Translations under genes and position numbers: made by a program
Shown here: in pieces, positions 7,206-15,169 of the stretch
How positions within the stretch are numbered: position 1 is the first letter of the stretch
How the letters are laid out: each line of letters starts with the position of its first letter
The notes under the pieces: generated by a model
What the model saw: only the letters and a program-made list of their open reading frames with translations
Told to the model about the DNA's origin: nothing
The model's database searches: none
Assembly: GCA_011046015.1 (NCBI GenBank)
Contig: DSBO01000256.1
Span: forward strand, 1 to 21,699
DNA: 21,699 nucleotides
Direction of reading: 5' to 3'
Source of the DNA: Thioalkalivibrio sp.
GTDB taxonomy: Bacteria > Pseudomonadota > Gammaproteobacteria > SpSt-1174

Positions 7206-8378
7206 ATGATGCAGCCAAAACCGACCCTGATCACCGGACACGCCAACGCCAAGGCCACCCGCGAATACGCCGAGCAGCACCAGCGCGAGGGGCACGCGGC
7301 CGAGGGCCATTACAGCGAGTTCCTGCGGGCGCGCATGCAGCTCTCGAGCCTGGGCGTGGGCACCTTCCCGGGCGCGGCCACGCCCGAGGTGGATGCGAAG
7401 ATCGCTGCCATCGTCACCCGTGCGCTGCTGTCCGGCATCAACGTCATCGACACCGGTGCGCATTACCGCTACGGCCGCTCGCTGGCAGCGGTGGGGGCGG
7501 GCGTGCGTGCCGCGGTCGAGGCCGGCGTGCCACGCGAGGCCATGTTCCTGATCTCCAAGGGCGGCTTCCTCACCCTGCGCGGCGGGCCGCCGGCCGACAT
7601 GCAGGCCTGGTTCGAGCAGGAGATCGTGGCCCAGGGCTACGGCAGCATGGAGGACCTGGCCAAGGGCTGCCACCTGCTCACGCCGGCCTACATCAACTAC
7701 CAGATCGAGCTCTCGCGCAACCTGATGGGCGTGGAGACGCTGGACGCCTTCCTCATCGACCAGCCCGAGGTACACATCCCGGAAATCGGCAAGGAGGCGC
7801 TCAACCGCAAGCTGCTGCCCGTGTTCGAGGTGCTGGAGCGGGCCGTCGCCGAGGGCCGCATCCGTTACTACGGCATCGCCACCTTCGACGGCCTGCGCGT
7901 GGAGACCGACGACAAGCTGTTCCAGTCCATCACCTCCATGCAGGGCCTGGCCGAGAAGGCGGCACAGGCCGCGACCGGCCAGGACATGGCGCGCCACCAC
8001 TTCAAGCTCATGACCATGCCCTTCAACCAGGTGATGCTGGAGGGGTTCACGCGCTTCAACACCGCCACCGGGCAGGGCAACGTGGGTTCGCCGGTGCAGG
8101 CCGCGCACCAGCTCGACGTGTACATGATGGCCAGCCACAGCATGTTCAAGGGCCATCTCGCACAGCAGTCCATGGACGTGGTGGAGCGTGCCATCGGCAA
8201 CGTCGCCAATCCTGCGCAGCGCGCACTGCAGTTCAACCGGTCCACGCCCGGTATCGGCACTTCGCTGGTGGGCATGAGCACGCCCGAGCACCTGGACGAT
8301 GTACTGGCCGTGGCCAAGCTCCCGCCGCTGCCGCGCAAGGACTATCTCGCCATGTACCAGAAGGCCGAGGGCGTGTAA
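7206..8378 (+). CDS. Aldo/keto reductase family protein with altered tetrad
   Basis: This is a 390-residue protein; the ATGs at 7206 and 7209 are both usable and no strong Shine-Dalgarno is visible. The aldo/keto reductase barrel is indicated by LSSLGVGTFPG near residue 50, INVIDTGAHY with the tetrad Asp82 and Tyr87, and MFLISKGG with Lys118. The fourth tetrad position, normally His in a LHxP-like segment, reads DAFLIDQPE with Asp185. The C-terminal TPGIGTSLVGMSTPEHLDDVL matches the NADPH-binding end of the fold. There is a 50-residue insertion-like segment between Lys118 and Asp185. Members usually reduce aldehydes or ketones with NADPH, but the His-to-Asp change may alter or abolish this. 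It probably shares an operon with the deacetylase upstream and the MutS2-like gene downstream. Confidence 0.82.
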   Translation: MMQPKPTLITGHANAKATREYAEQHQREGHAAEGHYSEFLRARMQLSSLGVGTFPGAATPEVDAKIAAIVTRALLSGINVIDTGAHYRYGRSLAAVGAGVRAAVEAGVPREAMFLISKGGFLTLRGGPPADMQAWFEQEIVAQGYGSMEDLAKGCHLLTPAYINYQIELSRNLMGVETLDAFLIDQPEVHIPEIGKEALNRKLLPVFEVLERAVAEGRIRYYGIATFDGLRVETDDKLFQSITSMQGLAEKAAQAATGQDMARHHFKLMTMPFNQVMLEGFTRFNTATGQGNVGSPVQAAHQLDVYMMASHSMFKGHLAQQSMDVVERAIGNVANPAQRALQFNRSTPGIGTSLVGMSTPEHLDDVLAVAKLPPLPRKDYLAMYQKAEGV

Positions 8379-8403
8379 CCGCCCCTCCCGGAGACGAGAC
8401 CCG

Positions 8404-9981
8404 ATGCAAGCCGACCTCAAGGCCCTGGAGTTCGACGCCATCCGCCGACTCCTGGAAAAGCTTACCGCCACCCCCTACGGGGCCGACGCGGCCCGCGCCC
8501 TGGAGCCCGCGCCGAGCCTGGACATCGCCCGTAACATGCAGCAGGCCGTGACGGTGGCCCGCCAGCTCGTCGACGCGGGCCGCGCGCCCTCCATCGGCCA
8601 GTTGCCGGACGTGCGCGCCGCCCTGCGCCAGGCCGCCTCACCGGGCGCGGCCCTGAGCAGCCAGGCGCTGTACAACCTGCAGGTGGTGATGAACGCCGGG
8701 CACCGACTGGGCGAGGCGTTGGCCGAACACCCGGCGCTGTACCCGGGGGACCTCGGCGAGCTGCGAGCGCCGCAGGCGGTGGTCGACATCCTCGCCCGCA
8801 CCCTGGTCGGTGCCGGTACCCTGCGCGACGATGCCAGCGAGGCGCTGGTCGGGTACTTCGGCGAGCGCAAGGCGCTGCGCGAGCAGGTCGAGGAGGTCAT
8901 CCGCCAGCGCATGGCGAAGGCCGACATCAAGGACCAGTTCGAGGATCCGAAGAAGGTCGACTGGCACAATGAGCGCGGCGTGATCACCGTGCGCGGCACC
9001 GAGGCGGACAAGATCAAGGGGGTGCGGCGTGGCACGGCCATGGGTGGGCGCGACGTCATCATCGAGCCGATGGAGGCCGTGCCGCACAACAACCACCTGG
9101 AGACGGTCAACGGCAAGATCACCGGTGAGCAGCAGCGCCTGCTGCGCGAGATCACCGGCGTGATCCGCGAGCACGTGCAGCCCCTGCAACAGCTGCTCGC
9201 GGCCATCACCTGGGTGGACCTGGCGCTGGCCGCCGGCGAGCTCAGCCGCGCCATGCACGCCCATGCCCCCACGCTGAGCGACGCGGCGGGCGTGGAGCTC
9301 CGGCAGGCCTATCATCCGCTGCTGCTACTGCAGTTCGCCGACGGCCGGGGTCCGCAGCCGGTGCCGCTCTCCATTCGCCTGGGCGGCGAGGACACCATCC
9401 TGCTCATCACCGGACCCAACACCGGCGGCAAGACAGTGGCGCTCAAGACCCTGGGCCTGCTGACGGTGATGGCCTACTGCGGCCTGCACATCCCGGCCGA
9501 GCAGGACTGCGTGATCGGCAACTACCGCAAGGTAATCGTCGACGTGGGTGACCACCAGAGCCTGTTCCACCACCTCTCGACCTTCGCCGGCCACGTGGAG
9601 GTGCTCAAGCGCATCCTCGACGAGGCCGACGGCGACACCCTGGTGCTGCTCGACGAGCTGGGCACCGGCACCGACCCGGAGGAGGGCGCCGCGCTGGCCA
9701 TGGCGGTGCTGGACGAACTGCTGGACCGCCGCGTGCAGGGTATCGTCAACACCCACCTCTCGCCGCTCAAGGACTACGCCGACCGCCACGCCAACATCGT
9801 CAACGCCTCCATGCAGTTCGACCACGAGCGCCTGGTACCTACCTACCAACTGCAGATCGGTGTCCCCGGGGTCTCGCTGGGGCTCACCATCGCCGAGAAG
9901 AACGGCCTGCCCCGTGACCTGATCGGCCGGGCCCGCGAGCACCTGGCCGAGATCTCCGAGCTCAGCGCCCGCCACGGCTGA
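8404..9981 (+). CDS. Short MutS2-like ATPase (no Smr domain)
   Basis: This is a 525-residue protein. The ATG at 8404 is chosen because GGAG at 8390-8393 precedes it; the open frame before it overlaps the reductase. The opening MQADLKALEFDAIRRLLEKL is typical of MutS2. A helical lever/clamp region follows, then the ABC-type ATPase: Walker A GPNTGGKT (337-344), GDHQSLFHHLSTFAGH, and Walker B LLDELGTGTDPEEG with D417 and E418. Bacillus-type MutS2 is about 785 residues and carries KOW and Smr nuclease modules at its C-terminus. This protein stops soon after the ATPase (ends SARHG), so those modules are absent. MutS2 relatives bind branched DNA or collided ribosomes; without Smr this one is likely a binding or remodelling ATPase. 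It is the last gene of the accessory run. Confidence 0.85.
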   Translation: MQADLKALEFDAIRRLLEKLTATPYGADAARALEPAPSLDIARNMQQAVTVARQLVDAGRAPSIGQLPDVRAALRQAASPGAALSSQALYNLQVVMNAGHRLGEALAEHPALYPGDLGELRAPQAVVDILARTLVGAGTLRDDASEALVGYFGERKALREQVEEVIRQRMAKADIKDQFEDPKKVDWHNERGVITVRGTEADKIKGVRRGTAMGGRDVIIEPMEAVPHNNHLETVNGKITGEQQRLLREITGVIREHVQPLQQLLAAITWVDLALAAGELSRAMHAHAPTLSDAAGVELRQAYHPLLLLQFADGRGPQPVPLSIRLGGEDTILLITGPNTGGKTVALKTLGLLTVMAYCGLHIPAEQDCVIGNYRKVIVDVGDHQSLFHHLSTFAGHVEVLKRILDEADGDTLVLLDELGTGTDPEEGAALAMAVLDELLDRRVQGIVNTHLSPLKDYADRHANIVNASMQFDHERLVPTYQLQIGVPGVSLGLTIAEKNGLPRDLIGRAREHLAEISELSARHG

Positions 9982-9997
9982 GGGCCGTCGGCGGCCC
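9982..9997 (+). terminator. Weak hairpin after the MutS2-like gene
   Basis: GGGCCG/CGGCCC with a TCGG loop begins right after the stop codon. No T-run follows, so termination would be weak or factor-dependent. Confidence 0.3.
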
Positions 9998-10017
9998 GCA
10001 CAGCCCGGGTGGCGTGC

Positions 10018-10070
10018 AATATTAATAGTTCGTGAAATCTTGAATCGAAGCGGTTAAGATTAAAGTCTTT
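10018..10070 (+). promoter_or_regulatory. AT-rich probable promoter of ilvI
   Basis: This AT-rich island stands out in a GC-rich gap of about 200 bases. Candidate elements are GTGAAA (10032-10037) with TAAGAT (10055-10060) at 17-base spacing, or TTGAAT (10040-10045) with TAAAGT (10061-10066) at 15. Neither is near consensus, so the exact start is uncertain. The long leader (about 110 bases) leaves room for regulation. Confidence 0.4.
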
Positions 10071-10107
10071 CGCTATCCGTACCCTCGGCGGCAATCGTGT
10101 TGATTTT

Positions 10108-10191
10108 ATGGGGTTTTTTCTCCCGGCCGGTCATGGGGCGGTAGGCGTGCTTCTGAAAAACTTCCGTATGGGGACTTGCAAGTGGAACTGA
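10108..10191 (+). other. Possible leader ORF overlapping the ilvI start
   Basis: A 27-codon ORF (starting MGFFLPAGHG) runs from ATG 10108 to TGA 10189-10191 in another frame, overlapping the ilvI start by ten bases. It holds a short branched-chain cluster (VGVLL) but no clear Shine-Dalgarno. It could couple or tune ilvI translation, or be chance. Confidence 0.2.
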
Positions 10192-11876
10192 CCGGTGCCG
10201 AAATCTTCGTCCGTTGCCTCAAGGAAGAGGGCGTTGATGTCATTTTCGGGTATCCCGGTGGTGCCGTCCTGCATATCTACGACGCGCTGTACAGGCAGAA
10301 GGACGTGACCCACGTCCTGGTGCGTCATGAACAGGGCGCGGTTCACGCCGCCGAGGGTTACGCGAAATCCTCCGACCGTCCGGGTGTGGCGCTGGTCACC
10401 TCGGGTCCGGGCGCGACCAATGCCATCACCGGCATTGCCGATGCCTACATGGATTCGGTACCGCTCGTCGTCTTCTCCGGCCAGGTCAACACCGCGCTGA
10501 TCGGCAACGATGCCTTTCAGGAAGTGGACACGGTGGGCATCACGCGCCCGATCGTGAAGCACAACTTCCTGGTCAAGGACGTGAAGGACCTGGCCGAGAC
10601 CATCAAGAAGGCCTTTTACGTGGCAACCACCGGCCGTCCCGGCCCGGTGGTGGTGGACATTCCCAAGGACGTGACCGCGGACAAGTTCGAGTTCAAGTAC
10701 CCGCGCACCGTGAAGATGCGCTCGTACAACCCGACCGTGAAGGGCCACCTGGGCCAGATCAAGAAGGCGGCGGATCTCATCCTCGCTGCCGAGAAGCCCA
10801 TGGTCTACAGCGGCGGCGGCGTCATCCTGAGCCACGCCTCCAAGGCACTGACCGAGTTCACCCGGCTGCTCGGCTATCCCATCACCAATACCCTGATGGG
10901 CCTGGGTGCCTACCCGGCCACCGACCGCCAGTTCGTCGGCATGCTCGGCATGCACGGCACCTACGAGGCCAACATGGGCATGCACCATGCCGACCTCATC
11001 ATCGCCGTCGGGGCCCGTTTCGATGACCGCGTGACCGGTAACATCGAGAAGTTCTGCCCGCATGCGAAGATCGTGCACATCGACATCGACCCGGCCTCCA
11101 TCTCCAAGAACGTGAAGGTGGACGTGCCGATCGTGGGCGATGTGGACCGCGTGCTGAAGGAGCTGGTCAAGGAGATCAGGGAGCGCAAGGGCAAGCCGGA
11201 CGCCTCGGCACTCGAGGCCTGGTGGCAGCAGATCGAGGAGTGGCGGGCGATGGATTGCCTCAAGTACGACCGCGACAGCGATCTGATCAAGCCCCAGTAC
11301 GTGATCGAGAAGCTCTGGGAGGTGACGAAGGGCGATGCCTTCGTCACCTCCGATGTGGGTCAGCACCAGATGTTCACGGCGCAGTTCTACAAGTTCGACA
11401 AGCCCAACCGCTGGATCAACTCCGGGGGGCTCGGCACCATGGGCTTCGGCCTGCCGGCAGCAATGGGCGTGCAGATGGCCAACCCGAAGGACCTGGTCTG
11501 CACCGTGACCGGCGAGGCCAGCATCCAGATGTGCATCCAGGAGCTCTCGACCTGCTTGCAGTACCAGCTACCCATCAAGGTGGTGAACCTCAACAACCGC
11601 TACATGGGCATGGTGAGACAGTGGCAGGAGTTCTTCTACCAGGGGCGCTACGCCATGTCCTACATGGATGCCCTGCCGGACTTCGTGAAGCTGGCCGAGG
11701 CCTATGGTCATGTCGGTATGCGCATCGAAAAGCCGGCCGACGTCGAGGGCGCGCTCAAGGAGGCGATGAAGCTCAAGGACCGCCTGGTCTTCATGGACTT
11801 CATCACCGATCAGGGCGAGAACGTCTACCCAATGATCCCCGCCGGTGCGGGGCAGAACGAAATGATCCTGGTGTAA
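10182..11876 (+). CDS. ilvI: Acetolactate synthase, large (catalytic) subunit
   Basis: This 564-residue cytoplasmic thiamine-diphosphate enzyme condenses two pyruvates to acetolactate, or pyruvate with 2-oxobutyrate, the first shared step of valine, leucine and isoleucine synthesis. GTG 10182 is chosen over TTG 10176: GGGGA at 10170-10174 sits seven bases before the GTG but only one before the TTG, and the resulting MELTGAEIFVRCL is the usual family start. Visible motifs are FGYPGGAVLHIYDAL, the cofactor-activating Glu50 in RHEQGAVHAAEGYA, and the Mg/ThDP motif TGEASIQM ending in NLNN, where Glu445 stands for the common Asp. The C-terminus is QNEMILV. The small subunit gene follows three bases later, so the two are translationally coupled. 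Confidence 0.96.
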   Translation: MELTGAEIFVRCLKEEGVDVIFGYPGGAVLHIYDALYRQKDVTHVLVRHEQGAVHAAEGYAKSSDRPGVALVTSGPGATNAITGIADAYMDSVPLVVFSGQVNTALIGNDAFQEVDTVGITRPIVKHNFLVKDVKDLAETIKKAFYVATTGRPGPVVVDIPKDVTADKFEFKYPRTVKMRSYNPTVKGHLGQIKKAADLILAAEKPMVYSGGGVILSHASKALTEFTRLLGYPITNTLMGLGAYPATDRQFVGMLGMHGTYEANMGMHHADLIIAVGARFDDRVTGNIEKFCPHAKIVHIDIDPASISKNVKVDVPIVGDVDRVLKELVKEIRERKGKPDASALEAWWQQIEEWRAMDCLKYDRDSDLIKPQYVIEKLWEVTKGDAFVTSDVGQHQMFTAQFYKFDKPNRWINSGGLGTMGFGLPAAMGVQMANPKDLVCTVTGEASIQMCIQELSTCLQYQLPIKVVNLNNRYMGMVRQWQEFFYQGRYAMSYMDALPDFVKLAEAYGHVGMRIEKPADVEGALKEAMKLKDRLVFMDFITDQGENVYPMIPAGAGQNEMILV

Positions 11877-11879
11877 GTC

Positions 11880-12371
11880 ATGCGGCACATCATCTCCATT
11901 CTGATCGAAAACGAGTCCGGCGCGCTGTCGCGGGTTGCCGGCCTGTTCTCGGCGCGCGGCTACAACATCGAGTCGCTCACCGTGGCACCCACAGACGACC
12001 CGACCCTGTCGCGCATGACCCTGGTGACCCGTGGCTCCGACCAGATCATCGAGCAGATCACCAAGCAGCTGAACAAGCTGGTGGATGTGGTCAAACTCAT
12101 GGATCTCACTGAGCATCGCCACATCGAGCGCGAGATGATGCTGGTGAAGGTCAAGGCGCAGGGCACGGAACGCGACGAGGTGAAGCGCCTGGTCGACATC
12201 TTCCGCGGCCGCATCGTGGACGTTGCCGCCACCACCTACACGGTGGAACTCACCGGTACCGGCGACAAGCTCGACGCCTTCATCACCGCGCTGGAAGGCA
12301 GCGTGATTCTCGAGGTGGTGCGCTCTGGTGTCATGGGCATCGCGCGCGGCGACGTGGCGCTGAAGATCTGA
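11880..12371 (+). CDS. ilvH: Acetolactate synthase, small (regulatory) subunit
   Basis: This is a 163-residue protein. An N-terminal ACT domain (MRHIISILIENESGALSRVAGLFSARGYN) is followed by the standard C-terminal domain (MMLVKVKAQGTERDEVKRLV, then FRGRIVDV) ending in GIARGDVALKI. IlvH binds valine and stimulates and feedback-controls the catalytic subunit. The start follows the ilvI stop by three bases with no independent Shine-Dalgarno, fitting coupled translation. The length is typical of the family. Confidence 0.96.
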   Translation: MRHIISILIENESGALSRVAGLFSARGYNIESLTVAPTDDPTLSRMTLVTRGSDQIIEQITKQLNKLVDVVKLMDLTEHRHIEREMMLVKVKAQGTERDEVKRLVDIFRGRIVDVAATTYTVELTGTGDKLDAFITALEGSVILEVVRSGVMGIARGDVALKI

Positions 12372-12446
12372 CGACAACCGATTGCTGACGTGGCCGCATG
12401 GCGGCGTCCCGAACCTTAGATACTGGCTTTACGTGGGGAACAACCG

Positions 12447-13463
12447 ATGAAGATGTATTACGACAAAGACTGTGACCTTTCCATCATCAAAGGGATGAAG
12501 GTCGCCATTATTGGCTACGGCTCCCAGGGGCATGCCCATGCGAACAACCTCAAGGACTCCGGCGTGGACGTCACCGTCGGTCTGCGCGCGGGTTCTGCGT
12601 CCGCGGCCAAGGCGGAGAACTCCGGCCTGACCGTGAAGCCGGTGGCCGAGGCCGTGGCCGGCGCCGACGTGGTCATGGTACTGACCCCGGACGAGTTCCA
12701 GTCCCAGCTCTACAAGGCCGAAATCGAACCGAACCTGAAGAAGGGCGCGGTGCTGGCTTTTGCCCACGGCTTTGCCATCGTCTACAACCAGATCGTGCCG
12801 CGCTCCGACATGGACGTGATCATGATCGCGCCCAAGGCCCCGGGCCACACCGTGCGTTCCGAGTTCACCAAAGGCGGCGGCATCCCGGACCTGATCGCCG
12901 TCCATCAGGATGCCTCCGGCAAGGCCAAGGACATCGCACTGTCGTATGCCTCCGCCATCGGCGGTGGCCGCACCGGCATCATCGAGACCACCTTCCGTGA
13001 CGAGACCGAGACCGACCTGTTCGGCGAGCAGGCCGTGCTCTGCGGCGGCGCCGTGGAGCTGGTGAAGGCCGGTTTCGAGACCCTGGTCGAGGCCGGCTAC
13101 GCGCCGGAGATGGCCTACTTCGAGTGCCTGCACGAGCTCAAGCTGATCGTCGACCTGATGTACGAGGGCGGCATCGCCAATATGAACTACTCCATCTCCA
13201 ACAACGCGGAGTACGGCGAGTACGTCACCGGTCCGAAGGTCATCAACGAAGAGAGTCGTTGGGCGATGAAGGAAGCGCTGCACAACATCCAGACCGGCGA
13301 ATATGCCAAGCGCTTCATCCTCGAGGGTCAGACCAACTATCCCGAGATGACTGCACGTCGTCGGCTGAACGCCGAGCATCCGATCGAGGAGGTCGGCGAG
13401 TGCCTGCGCAGCATGATGCCGTGGATCACGGCAAACAAGATCGTCGACAAGACGAAAAATTGA
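12447..13463 (+). CDS. ilvC: Ketol-acid reductoisomerase (NADP+), class I
   Basis: This 338-residue short-form KARI converts acetolactate to 2,3-dihydroxyisovalerate using NADPH and Mg2+. GGGGA lies seven bases before the ATG. The Rossmann motif GYGSQGHAHANNL is near residue 26 and is followed by GLRAGSASAAKAE, whose Arg and Ser residues fit NADPH preference. The metal ligands fall at the family's usual numbers: D190 and E194 in ETDLFGEQ, and E226 and E230 in YFECLHELK. It is 75 bases after ilvH and in the same operon. It ends at a strong terminator. Confidence 0.97.
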   Translation: MKMYYDKDCDLSIIKGMKVAIIGYGSQGHAHANNLKDSGVDVTVGLRAGSASAAKAENSGLTVKPVAEAVAGADVVMVLTPDEFQSQLYKAEIEPNLKKGAVLAFAHGFAIVYNQIVPRSDMDVIMIAPKAPGHTVRSEFTKGGGIPDLIAVHQDASGKAKDIALSYASAIGGGRTGIIETTFRDETETDLFGEQAVLCGGAVELVKAGFETLVEAGYAPEMAYFECLHELKLIVDLMYEGGIANMNYSISNNAEYGEYVTGPKVINEESRWAMKEALHNIQTGEYAKRFILEGQTNYPEMTARRRLNAEHPIEEVGECLRSMMPWITANKIVDKTKN

Positions 13464-13469
13464 GGCAAG

Positions 13470-13507
13470 GGCCGGCGGGGGCGCAAGCACCGCCGGCCTT
13501 TCTCGTT
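13470..13507 (+). terminator. Intrinsic terminator after ilvC
   Basis: A 9-bp stem GGCCGGCGG/CCGCCGGCC (13470-13478 with 13490-13498) is followed by TTTCTCGTT. It probably ends the ilvIHC transcript, with some readthrough into the Psd-like gene whose ATG is at 13521. Confidence 0.8.
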
Positions 13508-13520
13508 CTGGGGCACTGCC

Positions 13521-14144
13521 ATGTTTCCGATAGCCCGCGAAGCACGTCTGTTTGTCCTGGCGATCCTGGTCGTCGCCATCCTGGCGACGGTGTACCTGCC
13601 GTATGCCGTGGCCGCGGTGTTCTGGGTGCTGCTGGTCGCGGTGGTATTCCTGCTGCGAGACCTGCGGCGCCTGGTGCCGTCCCGGCCGCTGGGCGTGGTG
13701 AGTCCGGTGGACGGCAGGGTGACTTCAGTATCGCGTGCGCGTGATCCCTACCTGAAGCGCGAGGCGCTGGTGATCCGCATCCGTCAGCGTACCCTGGGCG
13801 AGTTCAACGTCCACAGCCCGGTGGAGGGCCGGGTGACGGGGCGCTGGTGGCCGGAGCAGACGCCCGAGGACGAGGGTGCCCTGCCGCCGGGGCACTTCGC
13901 CATCTGGTTCAAGACCGACGAGGGGGACGACGCCGTGGTCGCCATCGACCTGCGCGGCCGGTTCCAGCTCATGCACTGCAGCGTGCAGCCGGGCGAGCGC
14001 ACGGGGCAGGGCAGGCGCTGCGGCCTCATGGGTTTCGGCCGGCCCGTCACCGTGTACCTGCCCGTCAGCGCCCGCGTGGCGGTGGAACCGGGTCAGTGCC
14101 TGCTCGCCGGTAGCGACGAGATTGCGTCTTTCGTGCACGGCTAA
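13521..14144 (+). CDS. Phosphatidylserine decarboxylase (Psd)-like protein, probable pseudoenzyme
   Basis: This is a 207-residue protein. GGGG seven bases upstream of the ATG serves as ribosome site. Two membrane segments cover residues about 8-45, followed by LLRDLRR and VVSPVDGRVTSV with the conserved Asp64. FNVHSPVEGRV follows with the conserved His98, then GLMGFGRPVTVYLP. This matches the short (about 200-residue) Psd class. In that class the self-cleavage serine sits in FGS just before VxVYLP; here the same position is Arg174. Without that serine the pyruvoyl cofactor cannot form, so decarboxylation is unlikely even though the Asp and His remain. Possible roles are lipid binding or support of PssA, whose gene is next. 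A mistaken alignment is a small risk, because the flanking GLM and VYLP anchors are clear. Confidence 0.82.
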   Translation: MFPIAREARLFVLAILVVAILATVYLPYAVAAVFWVLLVAVVFLLRDLRRLVPSRPLGVVSPVDGRVTSVSRARDPYLKREALVIRIRQRTLGEFNVHSPVEGRVTGRWWPEQTPEDEGALPPGHFAIWFKTDEGDDAVVAIDLRGRFQLMHCSVQPGERTGQGRRCGLMGFGRPVTVYLPVSARVAVEPGQCLLAGSDEIASFVHG

Positions 14145-14150
14145 CATAAT
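14122..14150 (+). promoter_or_regulatory. Probable sigma-70 promoter for pssA
   Basis: TTGCGT (14122-14127) and CATAAT (14145-14150) are exactly 17 bases apart. The -10 matches 5 of 6 consensus bases and the -35 matches 3 of 6. Transcription would begin about 25 bases before the pssA ATG at 14183. It overlaps the end of the Psd-like gene. Confidence 0.4.
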
Positions 14151-14182
14151 CGGATGTTCACCCAACGCAATGCAGGATGCGC

Positions 14183-14974
14183 ATGAGTTCTGAAGACCAA
14201 AAGTCGCATCGCGCGATCTATCTCCTGCCCAATTTGTTCACCACGGCGGCGCTGTTCGCGGGCTTTTATGCCATCGTTGCGGCCATGGCGGACCGGTTCG
14301 AGGCGGCAGCCGTGGCGATCTTCATCGCCATGGTGCTGGATGGCGTGGACGGGCGCGTGGCACGCATGACCAATACCCAGAGCGCCTTCGGCGCCGAGTA
14401 CGACAGCCTGGCCGACATGGTGTCATTCGGCTTGGCGCCGGCGCTGGTCATGTACCAGTGGGCGCTGATCTACCTCGATCCGCTGGGCTTTGGCTGGGCG
14501 AAGACGGGCTGGCTGGCAGCCTTTCTCTACACGGCCTGCGCGGCCCTGCGCCTCGCGCGCTTCAATACCAAGGTGGGCACCTCCGACAAGCGCTTCTTTC
14601 AGGGGTTGCCGAGTCCGACGGCCGCGGCCGTGCTCATGGGCATGGTCTGGGTTCTGCACGACCTAGAAGTGGAGGGCGAGACCCTGCGCTTCGTGGCCCT
14701 GGGCGTCACTATCATCGTTGGCTTGCTGATGGTGAGCAACATCAGCTATTACAGCTTCAAGGACATCGACTTCCGCAACCGCGTACCGTTCATCGCCCTG
14801 TTACTGGTGGTGGTAGTCCTCGTGGTTGCCTCGCTCGATCCGCCCAAGATCCTCCTCGCGGCCTTCGGCCTCTATACCCTGTCCGGCCCGGTGCTCGCAC
14901 TCGTTCGCTGGCGGCGCAAGCGTGAACGCGCGATCGAGTCCTCCCAGGATTCGGACGCCGGGAACGGGGGCTAG
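14183..14974 (+). CDS. pssA: CDP-diacylglycerol-serine O-phosphatidyltransferase
   Basis: This 263-residue integral membrane enzyme makes phosphatidylserine from CDP-diacylglycerol and serine. ATG 14183 is preferred over ATG 14177 because CAGGA at 14173-14177 would overlap the earlier start. The CDP-alcohol phosphotransferase signature is complete: DGVDGRVAR followed by GAEYDSLAD, with Asp53, Asp56, Asp74 and Asp78. About six to eight hydrophobic segments surround it, including LPNLFTTAALFAGFYAIVAA and a C-terminal hairpin near FIALLLVVVVLVVASL. This is the type II (Bacillus-like) PssA, not the E. coli phospholipase-D-like type. Psd-like, pssA and leuA lie in a row. Confidence 0.93.
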   Translation: MSSEDQKSHRAIYLLPNLFTTAALFAGFYAIVAAMADRFEAAAVAIFIAMVLDGVDGRVARMTNTQSAFGAEYDSLADMVSFGLAPALVMYQWALIYLDPLGFGWAKTGWLAAFLYTACAALRLARFNTKVGTSDKRFFQGLPSPTAAAVLMGMVWVLHDLEVEGETLRFVALGVTIIVGLLMVSNISYYSFKDIDFRNRVPFIALLLVVVVLVVASLDPPKILLAAFGLYTLSGPVLALVRWRRKRERAIESSQDSDAGNGG

Positions 14975-15025
14975 GCAGCGCCGGTCGTGGCCGTCTGATC
15001 TCTGTCCCCGCACGCGCCGCGACTG

Positions 15026-15037
15026 CCGCTATAGCGG
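15026..15037. repeat. 12-bp perfect palindrome upstream of leuA
   Basis: CCGCTATAGCGG lies in the 195-base gap between pssA and leuA, about 75 bases upstream of the proposed -10. It could be an operator for a dimeric regulator, but a single site of this length can arise by chance. Confidence 0.4.
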
Positions 15038-15113
15038 TGCCCAGCTGGCCTGGCGAGGCCATGCGCACCCACTGTTTATCGCTATCGGAGTCCTGCAGGC
15101 GAGGATGATCCGG

Positions 15114-15119
15114 TACACT
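15114..15119 (+). promoter_or_regulatory. Candidate -10 box for leuA
   Basis: TACACT (4 of 6 consensus bases) sits 50 bases before the leuA ATG in a 195-base gap long enough to need its own promoter. The best -35 at 16-17 bases is poor (around CCTGCA), so the start site is tentative. Confidence 0.3.
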
Positions 15120-15169
15120 ATCCCGATTAAGCCGACCCGAACTGCGCGGGTCGAACGGAGAATGTGAAC

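Noticed and set aside
11511..11525. Glu445 in place of Asp in the IlvI Mg/ThDP motif (GEAS instead of GDGS)
   Set aside because: GEG and GEA versions are common in proteobacterial acetolactate synthases as I recall, so this is normal variation and not a lost active site.
12393..12405. GCCGC/GCGGC hairpin between ilvH and ilvC
   Set aside because: A 5-bp stem with a 3-base loop and no T-run is too small to call in DNA this GC-rich.
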